From assembly GCA_031365725.1 (NCBI GenBank), contig JANLYQ010000017.1, positions 1 through 64,000 of the forward strand: a stretch of 64,000 nt of DNA, given 5' to 3'. This stretch comes from JANLYQ01 sp031365725 (lineage in GTDB: Bacteria; Actinomycetota; Actinomycetes; JACCUZ01). Shown one piece after another: positions 1-8,745 of this stretch; the first letter of the stretch is position 1, and every line of letters begins with the position of its first letter. The notes under the pieces are model-generated. The model made no database searches. It was not told the origin of the DNA and saw only the letters and a list, made by a program, of their open reading frames with translations. The translations under genes and the position numbers were made by a program.

Positions 1-50
1 CGGCCTCGTCTGCGAAGTCAGTCGGGCTGTGAGCCGCCCCCGGCAGTAAC

Positions 51-3000
51 GTGGCTCTCGCCGCCAGGGAAGGACACCGCTCGATCGTGCTGCACGCGCC
101 GGAGCCGTTCGACCTGCTGGGGCCGTTGCCCGAGAACACAACCGTCCTGGAGGCCAGCGCCGGCACCGGCAAGACCTTCACCATCGCCAACCTCGTCGCC
201 CGCTACGTCGCCGAGGGCGTGGCGACGATGGAGCAGCTGCTGGTCGTGAGCTTCAGCCGGGAGTCCACCCGCGAGCTGCGCGAACGGGTCCGCGAACGAC
301 TTGTCAGCGCGCGCGACGGGCTGGCTGACCTTGCACACATCCCGTCCGACGATCGCGTGCTGGCGTTGCTGGCCGACGCGTCACCCGCGGAGGCCGCCGT
401 ACGACGTCAGAGGTTGGCCGAAGCACTCTCGGTCTTCGACGCAGCGACCGTCACCACGACGCACGGGTTCTGCCAGCAGGTGCTGGTGGCGCTGGGCACC
501 GCGGGCGACCACGACGTGGGCGCCACGCTGGTCGAGAGCGTCGACGACCTGGTCACCGAAGTCGCCGACGACCTCTACCTGCGCAAGTGGGGCCGCCGCG
601 GAGCGGAGCCGCCGGGTCTCAAGCGTGAGCCCTTCCGCGAGCTGGCCCGGGCGGCTGCCAAAGACCCTGCCACCGACCTGTTGCCCCTCGTCGACAAAGA
701 GAGCCCGGACACGGATACGCCGATGCTGCGGGCTCGCATCGCAGCAGCCGTGCGCAGCGAGGTCGACCGGCGCAAACGCCGGCAGCACCTCGTCGACTAC
801 GACGACATGCTGATCCGGCTGGCCGACACCCTGACCGATGACACGTCCGGCCCGGTGGCGAAGGCGCGGCTGCGGGGTCGCTACCGCGTGGTGCTGGTCG
901 ACGAGTTCCAGGACACCGACCCGGTGCAGTGGACGATCCTGCGCGAGGCCTTCCACGGACACAGCACCCTCGTGCTCATCGGCGACCCCAAGCAGGCCAT
1001 CTACGCCTTCCGCGGGGCCGACGTGCACGCCTATCTGGATGCGCGTGAGGTGGCCGGAGTCGTCCACACCCTGTCGACCAACCATCGCAGCGACGTCGGT
1101 CTGCTGGCCGGCATGTCAGCGGTGCTCGGCGGTGCCGCGCTCGGGGACCCGCGCATCACGGTGCTTCCCGTCGAAGCGGCTCACTCCGGTCCCATGGTGT
1201 CGCTGTCGCTGTCGCTGTCGCCGTCGGTGTCGCTGTCGCCACCGCTGCAGCTGCGTGTCCTTTCCCGAGGCCAGAAAGCGTTGACCACAAAAGGCTTGCT
1301 GTCTGTTGGCGACGCCCGCACAGCCGTCGCACGTGACCTTGCCGACCGCGTCGTGACGATGCTGTCCGACAACAGCACCCTGCAGCCGCGCGACCGCCTG
1401 CCACCACGACCTCTGGAGCCGCGGGACATCGCGGTCCTCGTGCGCAGCTATCTCCAGGCAGATCTCGTCCAAGCAGCGCTGCGCGCCGCGAACGTGCCGG
1501 TCGTGCTCACCGGCAAGTCGTCGGTGTTCGCGACCCCGGCAGCGCGGGAGTGGCAGCTCTTGCTCGAGGCGTTGGAGCAGCCGCACCGCACGACCCGGGT
1601 ACGCCGCCTCGCGTTGAGCAGCATCGTCGGACTGGATGCGAGCAGCCTCGATGCTGCCGGCGACACCGCGACCGACGACCTCGCCATGGCTCTGCGCTCC
1701 TGGGCGGCCGTGCTGGAGGTGCGCGGAGTGGCCGCGATGTTCGAGGCCGTCTCGCTGCGTCAGCACGTGCAGCCGCGCATCCTCGGCCAGGTCGACGGCG
1801 AACGGCTGCTGACCGACCTGCGACACATCGGTGAGGTGCTGCACGAGGCCGCTCTCGAAGGCCAGCTCGGCCCGACCGCGCTACTGGTCTGGCTGCGTCG
1901 GCGCATCTCGGCAGCAGCGGGTGAGGGCGGCCAGGAACGCAGCCGACGGCTCGACACCGACGCGGCCGCCGTGCAGGTCATCACCGTGCACACCAGCAAG
2001 GGTCTGGAGTTCCCCGTCGTCCTGGTGCCGTTCGCGTGGGACCTGTACGCCCGACCCGACCCGTCGACGGCCGTCTTCCACGAGGGTGCTCGACGCGTGC
2101 GCGACGTCGGCGGTCCCGGCAGCCCGGACTGGCGCACGCACGTGAGCGCGCACCGGCAGGAGGAGACCGACGACGAGCTGCGCCTGACCTACGTCGCGCT
2201 CACTCGGGCTCAAGCGCGCCTCGAGGTGTGGTGGGCACCGTCGAGCAACACTGCGACCTCGCCGCTGCACCGACTGCTGATGCACGACCCGTCTTCGGGC
2301 GGCGTTGCGCCTCAGGCGATGCCTGTCCCCGACGACGCGACCGCGCTCGCCCACTTCCGTGCCCTTGCGGCCGTCAGCAACGGCGGCATGGACGTGGTCA
2401 CCGTGCCGGAGACGACCCAGTCGGCACCATGGGCACCGCCAGCCGCGGCTTCTCAGCAGCTCGACGTCGCACGCTTCGACCGGACGTTGGACGTCGGGTG
2501 GCGGCGCACGTCGTACAGCGCGTTGACGTCCAGCGCGCACGAAGCGCGGCTGGGCAGCGAGCCTGAGGTCGCGCAGCAGGACGACGAGACCGACGTCGAG
2601 AGCGGGGTCGAGAGCGACGTCGACCTCGCGGGCAACGAGCGCACGCCAGCTGACCGTGGACTGCGCGATGTCGTGTCGGTCTGGGACGCGCTGCCCGCCG
2701 GTGCCGCGTTCGGCACGCTGGTGCACAGCGTCCTCGAGCGGTTCGACGGGGACAGCGACCCTCTCGAGGACGTGGTGCGCACGCAGGTGGCGCGGCTCGC
2801 ACCCGAGGTCGACGCCGCGGCTCTGACCACGGGCCTGCGCGCTGCCTTGACCACACCGCTGGGCGCGCTGGCCGATGATGCGGCGCTGATCGACGTACCC
2901 ACTCGCGATCGGTTGTCCGAGCTCGACTTCGAGCTGCCGTTGGCAGTGGCGACGACCCGCATCACGAGGGCCTCCGACGCCCTGACGTGGTGCTGCGTGA

Positions 3001-3505
3001 TGTCGTGCCGCTGTGGCGCGCGCACGTGCCCGCCGGCCCTTTGTCGTCGTACGCCGATGTGCTGGCCGAGCTGCCCGACGTGGTGCTGCGTGGCTACCTC
3101 ACCGGCAGCATCGACGCAGTGCTTCGCGTGGGAGCGCAGACCATGCCGCGCTATCTCGTAGTCGACTACAAGACCAACCGGCTGGGCGGGTACGACGAGG
3201 GGCTGACCGCCTGGCACTACCGCGCCGTGGCGATGGAGACCGCCATGGTGGAGGCGCACTATCCGTTGCAGGCGTTGCTCTATGCCGTGGCGTTGCACCG
3301 CTATCTGCGCTGGCGGCAGCCCGGTTACGATCCCGATGAGCACCTGGGCGGCGTGCTCTATCTCTTCCTGCGCGGCATGTCGGGGCCGGGAGTCGCGGAA
3401 GAGTCCGGGACGATCCCCGGAGTGTTCGCTTGGCGACCGCCGAGCGCCCTGGTGGTCGCGACGTCAGACCTGCTCGCCGGGGCGCGCGTCGGAGCAGCCA
3501 CGTGA
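51..3505 (+). pseudogene. recB: RecB, exodeoxyribonuclease V beta subunit, broken by a frameshift
   Basis: UvrD-type helicase plus C-terminal nuclease subunit of RecBCD, which processes double-strand ends for recombination. Counting from the GTG at 51, Walker A (EASAGTGKTF) is at residues 35-44, followed by LVDEFQDTDP near 281, DPKQAIYAFRGAD near 312, HTSKGLEFPVV near 645 and LTYVALTRA near 711. The frame then fails: the 51-frame runs on as cysteine-rich nonsense to 3161, while RecB-like sequence (VVLRDVVPLW, then nuclease motif VVDYKTNR) resumes one frame back and ends at 3505. The break lies between about 2937 and 2985 and equals one missing base. A GTG at 87, preceded by AGGGAAGGA at 66-74, would give an N-terminus (VLHAPEPFDLLGPLP) closer to relatives. 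Residues 384-397 are a Ser-Leu repeat. The stop overlaps recD. The first 50 bases may be the tail of recC but are too short to tell. Confidence 0.85.
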
Positions 3506-5400
3506 GAACAGCTCGTGACTCGACGTTGGCGTTGCGGGCCGGCGGACTGCTCGGCGCCTTCAACCGCGCCACCATCCTCACCGCGGCCGACGTGCACGTA
3601 GCGCTGCGGCTCGGCCGGCTCGGCGGCGAGACCGACGAGTCCGTGCTGCTGGCAGCGGCCCTGGTCGTGCGCTCGACCCGGCACGGGTCAGTCGTCCTCG
3701 ACCTCGCGACCGCAGCGGACACCACGAGCGCGGACGTCGACGAGGACGGCAGCGGCGACGTCGAGACCCCGCTCGTCGACAGTCCGCCCTGGCCCGACGT
3801 CCCGGCAGCCTGGGTCGCGCAGTGCGCAGTGAGCCCACTGGTGGGCTCGGGCGACGACGACCCGCGACCCCTGCGTCTCGACGGGTCGCGGCTGTGGCTC
3901 GCCCGCTACTGGGACCAGGAAGAGCTCGTCGCCGCCGAGATCAGCCAGCGGTGCGCAGCTGCACCCGACGACCTCGACCGCGCCCTGCTGGCGACGGGAC
4001 TGACCGCGCTCTTCCCGAAGGCCGATGATGCCGACCAGCGACGCGCCGCCGAGCTCTGCGCGACGTCGCGGCTCAGCGTGCTGGCCGGCGGCCCCGGCAC
4101 CGGCAAGACCACGACGGTGAGCCGCCTGCTGGTGCTGCTGCGCCAGCAGGACACGACCTGCCGCATCGCGTTGGCGGCACCGACCGGCAAAGCCGCTGCC
4201 CGGCTCGAGGAAGCAGTGCGGTCCTCGGCCAGAGACCTCACACCCGGCGAACAGGCGTTGCTCGGCGACCTCTCGGCCACCACGTTGCACCGGCTGCTGG
4301 GCTGGCGTCCCGAAGCGCGCAGCCGGTTCCGGCACGATCGCAGCAACCGGTTGCCGTTCGAGGTCGTGGTGGTCGACGAGGCGTCGATGGTGTCGCTGAC
4401 GATGATGGCCCGGCTCCTGGAGGCGTTGCGCCCCACGACGCGACTCGTGCTCGTCGGCGACCCGGACCAGCTCGCGTCGGTCGAGGCGGGTGCGGTGCTC
4501 GGCGACCTGGTCGCACCGACCACCGCGGTGCCGGTCGCGCGGCTGCGCACCAACCGCCGCTTCGACATCGACGGCGGCATCGCACGGCTGGCACGCGCCG
4601 TGCAGGACGGCCATGCCGACGATGCCGTTGACTTGCTGCGAAGTCACGAACATCTCGACGTCGAGCTGGTGGAGGTCGGCGATGACCTGGCGTTGTCGGC
4701 GTACCCGATCGAGGCTGTGCGCAGTGACGTCACGAAAAACGGCACGGCGATGTACGACGCGGCGGCACGCGGTGACATCGCGGCAGCGCTCGCGGCGCTG
4801 GACGGGCACCGGCTGTTGTGCGCGCACCGGCGCGGCCCGCGGGGTGTCGTTCACTGGAGCGTGCTGGCGCAACGATGGGTTGCCGCGGCGATCGGCAACG
4901 TCACCGACGCACGCGACCTGCACCAGGTCGGTGACCCGCTGCTGGTGACGAGCAACGACTACGAGCTGGGGCTGTTCAACGGCGACACCGGTGTCGTGGT
5001 GGCCGACGGTCGAGGTGGCCTGGTTGCGGCCTTCGGCCGGGGCGGTGCGCCGATCGAGGTGTCCCTAGCTCGACTCGGTGCGATGCGGCCGCTACACGCG
5101 ATGACTGTGCATCGCAGCCAGGGCAGCGAGTTCGCTCGCGTCACCGTGCTGCTACCGACGGCCGCCTCATCGTTGGCCACCCGCGAGACGCTCTACACCG
5201 CGGTCACCCGAGCGACCGAGCACGTGCGGTTGATCGGTTCGGCTGAAGCAGTGGTCGCTGCGATCGGGCGGCCCGCGGCGCGGGCGACAGGCCTGCGCGA
5301 GCGCCTGCTCGTGCGAACCGGGGGCTATGAGGGGCGGACCTCCTACGGCAGCTCAGCAGATCTCGTGCTCGACGACAGGGCCCAGCGGCAGGGTCTCTGA
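3502..5400 (+). CDS. recD: RecD, exodeoxyribonuclease V alpha subunit
   Basis: 5'-3' helicase subunit of RecBCD (SF1B), 632 residues. The GTG at 3502 overlaps the recB stop by four bases (GTGA), so I chose it over the longer open frame from 3430; it gives the family-like start VRTARDSTLALRAGGLLGAFN. Visible motifs are Walker A GGPGTGKTTT near residue 196, the DExx-type VVVDEASMV near 290, VGDPDQLASVEAGAVLGDL near 315, HAMTVHRSQGSEF near 534 and YTAVTRA near 565. All helicase motifs look intact, unlike recB upstream, so the operon has one damaged and one intact subunit. The gene ends 35 bases from the convergent ERCC4 gene, with no strong hairpin between them. Confidence 0.93.
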   Translation: MRTARDSTLALRAGGLLGAFNRATILTAADVHVALRLGRLGGETDESVLLAAALVVRSTRHGSVVLDLATAADTTSADVDEDGSGDVETPLVDSPPWPDVPAAWVAQCAVSPLVGSGDDDPRPLRLDGSRLWLARYWDQEELVAAEISQRCAAAPDDLDRALLATGLTALFPKADDADQRRAAELCATSRLSVLAGGPGTGKTTTVSRLLVLLRQQDTTCRIALAAPTGKAAARLEEAVRSSARDLTPGEQALLGDLSATTLHRLLGWRPEARSRFRHDRSNRLPFEVVVVDEASMVSLTMMARLLEALRPTTRLVLVGDPDQLASVEAGAVLGDLVAPTTAVPVARLRTNRRFDIDGGIARLARAVQDGHADDAVDLLRSHEHLDVELVEVGDDLALSAYPIEAVRSDVTKNGTAMYDAAARGDIAAALAALDGHRLLCAHRRGPRGVVHWSVLAQRWVAAAIGNVTDARDLHQVGDPLLVTSNDYELGLFNGDTGVVVADGRGGLVAAFGRGGAPIEVSLARLGAMRPLHAMTVHRSQGSEFARVTVLLPTAASSLATRETLYTAVTRATEHVRLIGSAEAVVAAIGRPAARATGLRERLLVRTGGYEGRTSYGSSADLVLDDRAQRQGL

Positions 5401-5435
5401 TGGCTGTCGGCGAGGGCGCGGTTCGCTGACCTACC

Positions 5436-6473
5436 TCACCGGTCCCGAGTGAGCGGGTCCGGCCCATCCGACGCGTGGTACTCCTGCCAAGCGCGGAGCA
5501 CCTCCGGGCGAAGGCGCCCTCGGTCGGAGACGCGTAGCCCGTGCACGATCGCCCAGGCCCGCAGGTCAGCCGCGCTCGGAGCCGGCGTGGTCGGCGCAAC
5601 GGCGGAGAGAAAAGCCGCTCCGGGCTGCGCCGCATCCGCGGGTCCGCCCTCGGCGAGCCCCATCCTCTGGATGGCCAGATCGTCCTCCGCCGCCCAGGTG
5701 TAGGCCGCCGCGAGATAGCGATACGTCCACTCCTCTGCCAGCTTGCGGGTCTCGCAGAACACGATGGCCACGTTGGGAAACCGCACCTGCAGCTCGGCCA
5801 ACCCGTCAGCAACCACGGACGGCCGCACCCACGTCACGCCGAACACCTTGGAGTACCGCTCCTCCACCACGACGGCCGCCCGCGGCAGTGCGGCCAGCTC
5901 GCCGAGGGCGAACCGCAACCGGCCACTCGTCAGGCTCGACACCAGGTCGGGCAGCGACTTGCGCTCCACCGCTGCGACCACGGCGCCGCCGAGGCTGACC
6001 GCGTAGTCGCCGCACGCGAGACCACGCCGCGACGTCGTCACCTGCTGACCGGTGAACGTGTAGGGATAGCGCTCGTGCGCGTCGACCGCGATCTCGAGAT
6101 CGGGTACGCCGGCAGCGCGGGCGGTCGGCAGCCGCACGTCAGGGCGGGCCTGCTTCCGGGTGCGCGGCGACTGCCAGAAAACCATCTCGCGGCCCCGCGC
6201 ACGGGTGAAGACGATCTGTGAACGGTTCTCCCGACTGCGCGCTGCCACCACGTCGATGGCTGCGCCCCGTCGCATACACGCAAGCAGCGGGATGCGCTCG
6301 ACGACATCGGGCACCTCGGGCCACGCCGTGGCGTCCACCGGGTGGCAGTACAGCGCGCTGGTGCGCGGCCAGGTGTCCTTGGTGCGGAAGACGAGCCCAC
6401 TGCCGATGGGGACGAGCAGGAGGTAGGGCAGCGTGCTGACGGGGTCGGGGTTGCGCGCGATCAGCAGCTCCAC
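5436..6473 (-). CDS. ERCC4/XPF-type nuclease with Lsr2-like C-terminal DNA-binding tail
   Basis: About 345 residues. The middle holds a complete XPF/MUS81-family nuclease motif, ERKSLPD (ERKxxxD), preceded by IAVDAHERYPYTF and CGDYAV and followed by VVVEERYSKVF. After a linker, the last 40 residues (SAADLRAWAIVHGLRVSDRGR...) match the C-terminal domain of the nucleoid protein Lsr2, including the RGR clamp that enters the AT-rich minor groove. The protein is therefore predicted to cut branched or damaged DNA and to be held on AT-rich DNA; the targeting is inference. It starts at GTG 6473 (VELLIARNPDP) or ATG 6509. It converges on recD and diverges from the oxidoreductase gene. Related ERCC4-Lsr2 proteins occur in actinobacterial annotations, but I know of no established function. 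Confidence 0.85.
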   Translation of the reverse strand: MELLIARNPDPVSTLPYLLLVPIGSGLVFRTKDTWPRTSALYCHPVDATAWPEVPDVVERIPLLACMRRGAAIDVVAARSRENRSQIVFTRARGREMVFWQSPRTRKQARPDVRLPTARAAGVPDLEIAVDAHERYPYTFTGQQVTTSRRGLACGDYAVSLGGAVVAAVERKSLPDLVSSLTSGRLRFALGELAALPRAAVVVEERYSKVFGVTWVRPSVVADGLAELQVRFPNVAIVFCETRKLAEEWTYRYLAAAYTWAAEDDLAIQRMGLAEGGPADAAQPGAAFLSAVAPTTPAPSAADLRAWAIVHGLRVSDRGRLRPEVLRAWQEYHASDGPDPLTRDR

Positions 6474-6552
6474 CCGCCCAGTGTGCCTGGTGTCACCTGC
6501 GTGGGACATCGCCCCGAGGAAGGGCGACCGCGCACGCCGCGTTGACCCTCGT

Positions 6553-7599
6553 GTGACCGATCTCCCCGCCGTACCCCTCTCCGTGCTCGACCTCTCCCCC
6601 GTCGTCCAGGGACGTACGGCAACCGAGGCTCTGATCGGCACCCGCGCACTGGCGCAGCACGTCGAGGCGCTGGGGTTCACCCGGTTCTGGCTGGCCGAGC
6701 ACCACAACATGCCGGGCATCGCGTCCTCCGCACCGACCGTCGTCATCGGCGACGTGGCCGCGCACACGCAGCGCATCCGGGTCGGCTCCGGCGGCGTCAT
6801 GCTGCCCAACCACCCGCCACTCGTTGTTGCCGAGCAGTTCGGCACCCTCGTCGCACTACACCCGGGCCGCATCGACCTCGGGCTCGGTCGGGCGCCGGGC
6901 ACCGACCAAGTCACCGCGCGGGCGCTGCGGCGCAGCGCGGAGGCGTTGTCCGACGACGACTTCCCGCAGGCACTAGGCGAGCTGATCGGGTTCTTCCGAG
7001 GACAGTTCCCGGCCGGTCACCCGTACGCCGCCATCCGCGCGGTGCCGGGCGACGGCTCAGGACCGCCGATCTGGCTGCTCGGGTCGAGCGGCTACAGCGC
7101 CCGGCTGGCCGGGATCCTCGGACTGCCGTTCGCATTCGCCCACCACTTCATGGCCCAGAACACGTTGCCGGCGTTGGAGATCTATCGTGGGGCCTTCGAG
7201 CCGTCGGAGGTTCTGTCCGAGCCCTATGCGATGGTCGCGGCTCAGGTGGTGGTGGCCGAGACGGATGAGGAGGCGCTGAGGCTCGCGCTGCCGGCCGCGC
7301 TCGCGTTCGTCCACCTGCGACAGAACAACCCCGTCCCGCTGCCGACGGTCGAGCAGGCAACCGCCTATCCGTGGTCGCCGCAGGAACGGGCGTTCGCTGA
7401 TGCGCGCCGCGAAGGTCAGGCGGTGGGCAGCGTCGAGTCGGTACGCCGTGCCCTCGGCGACCTGCTCAGCGCGACCGCGGCCGACGAGCTGATGGTCACC
7501 ACCATGGTGCCGGACCTCGACGCGCGGCTGCGCTCGATGACGCTGCTGCGCGGGTTGTTTGCCGACGCCGAGCTGCCGCAAGGTCTCGTCGCGGCTTGA
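6553..7599 (+). CDS. LLM-class flavin-dependent oxidoreductase
   Basis: 348-residue bacterial-luciferase-like monooxygenase of the MsnO8-type subgroup. The start (LPAVPLSVLDLSPVVQG), then FTRFWLAEHHNMPGIASSAPTVVIG and GSGGVMLPNHPPLVVAEQFGTL, are typical of flavin-binding TIM-barrel enzymes of this class; GLGRAPGTD also fits. The GTG at 6553 is preferred over the in-frame GTG at 6433 because the sequence before it is not family-like and would overlap the divergent ERCC4 gene. The substrate cannot be deduced. It is followed by a 7-base tandem repeat and then the convergent acetyltransferase gene. Confidence 0.88.
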   Translation: MTDLPAVPLSVLDLSPVVQGRTATEALIGTRALAQHVEALGFTRFWLAEHHNMPGIASSAPTVVIGDVAAHTQRIRVGSGGVMLPNHPPLVVAEQFGTLVALHPGRIDLGLGRAPGTDQVTARALRRSAEALSDDDFPQALGELIGFFRGQFPAGHPYAAIRAVPGDGSGPPIWLLGSSGYSARLAGILGLPFAFAHHFMAQNTLPALEIYRGAFEPSEVLSEPYAMVAAQVVVAETDEEALRLALPAALAFVHLRQNNPVPLPTVEQATAYPWSPQERAFADARREGQAVGSVESVRRALGDLLSATAADELMVTTMVPDLDARLRSMTLLRGLFADAELPQGLVAA

Positions 7600-7600
7600 G

Positions 7601-7635
7601 CCGCGAGCCGCGATCCGCGACCCGCGACCCGCGAG
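7601..7635. repeat. Five tandem copies of a 7-base unit
   Basis: Directly after the oxidoreductase stop lie five head-to-tail copies of CCGCGA followed by G, T or C (7601-7607, 7608-7614, 7615-7621, 7622-7628, 7629-7635). They fill most of the 45-base gap between two convergent genes. Each unit contains CGCG, so the tract could fold in several registers, but it is not a classical terminator. Confidence 0.85.
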
Positions 7636-7644
7636 AGCGGAGCG

Positions 7645-8745
7645 TCAGAAACGCGACCGGCCGAGCCGGATCATCACCATCGGGTCGACGGCATTGCTGC
7701 CCAACAGGCTCTCCGGTGCCACGGCCGTCATCCAGTCGAACGTCAGCACGCCAGGCGCGGACAACACCCGCTCGACGACACAAGCCTCCAGCAGCCGACC
7801 GGGCGAGTAGCGCGCCCACTCACTGACGAAACGCCCCTCGAGCAGCCGGTAGGCCGCGCCGTCCCAGGCACCGAGTGTGTAGGCCGCCAACGTGCCGTCG
7901 ATATGCAGTCGGGCCAGCTCGAGGACACCCGCGCGTGCCAGCTGCTCGAGCCGACGCAGCCACACTCGTTGACGACGCGGGTCATCGAGCTCGCTGACCC
8001 GACCATTGCTGTGGTCACGCTTACGGTGCACGTCGACCAGCAACGGCACCAGCTCGAGCACCGCAGCACCATCACGCGTGACGTCGATCGCGGCGACCAA
8101 GCCATCGGCCACCAGCCGGTTGCGTGCCTTGCGAAGACTGCGGCGCATGCCGGCCTGGAGGTAGTCCGCCGCCACAACGGTGTGGTCCGATCTGTTGCCA
8201 CGGATCACCGGGATGCCGTCGATCGACTCACACCACGACCCGTCGAGCCCAGCAGCGAAGGCGTCGACAACCGGGTCGCCGTCGGGCAACGGACCGAGCA
8301 CGACCGATGTCGCAGACACCTGGCTGTCGAGGACCCGCAGCAGTGCGGCACCCAGTGCCCGGGCCACGTCCGCGTCGCCGGTCAGCAGCGCCGCGCGGTG
8401 ACCGCCGTCCGCGCCGGCCAACGTCGTGATCATCGTACGCCGGTCAACCGCTCGGTCGAGCAGCACCATGGCGCCGAGAGCAGTGCCGTTGACCGCGCGC
8501 GCAACGAGCGCCCACGGGGTGCCGCCCAGCAACACGTCGCAGGACACCAAAGCCCAGACAGGCGCGGCCGTCATCGGTGCCCCGGACCGCCGCGCGAGGC
8601 CTTCGAGCTCAGCCGCAAGGGCTGTCACAGCATCGGTGCCGACGTGCTCGCTGACGGACACGCCGTCGCGCGACCGATGGACGACTCGCTCGCGCAGCAC
8701 CGCGTAGCGACGCGACTCTGCAGCGGTCGTGGTCGACGGCGTCAC
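7645..8745 (-). CDS. GNAT-superfamily acetyltransferase, CelD/BcsL-like
   Basis: 366 residues with the layout of CelD/BcsL or FemAB-like two-lobed acyltransferases: an N-terminal half without clear motifs, then RRSLRKARNRL, a basic segment typical of this group, and ELARLHIDGTLAAYTLGAWDGAAYRLLEGRFVSEWARYSPGRLLEACVVE, which resembles the C-terminal acetyltransferase lobe (position of the DxxxxxxxPG-like loop). Members modify cell-surface polysaccharides or peptidoglycan precursors. The ATG at 8745 overlaps the stop of the upstream GGDEF-EAL gene by four bases (ATGA), so the two are translationally coupled. The link to an exopolysaccharide is inference from the family and the c-di-GMP partner. 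The exact substrate is unknown. Confidence 0.75.
   Translation of the reverse strand: MTPSTTTAAESRRYAVLRERVVHRSRDGVSVSEHVGTDAVTALAAELEGLARRSGAPMTAAPVWALVSCDVLLGGTPWALVARAVNGTALGAMVLLDRAVDRRTMITTLAGADGGHRAALLTGDADVARALGAALLRVLDSQVSATSVVLGPLPDGDPVVDAFAAGLDGSWCESIDGIPVIRGNRSDHTVVAADYLQAGMRRSLRKARNRLVADGLVAAIDVTRDGAAVLELVPLLVDVHRKRDHSNGRVSELDDPRRQRVWLRRLEQLARAGVLELARLHIDGTLAAYTLGAWDGAAYRLLEGRFVSEWARYSPGRLLEACVVERVLSAPGVLTFDWMTAVAPESLLGSNAVDPMVMIRLGRSRF

Noticed and set aside
1..50. C-terminal end of recC
   Set aside because: Expected from gene order, but 16 codons ending in TAA at 47-49 are too few to identify.
2937..3161. Programmed ribosomal frameshift in recB
   Set aside because: No slippery heptamer or following hairpin is visible, and the family is not known to use one. 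A mutation or sequence error is simpler.
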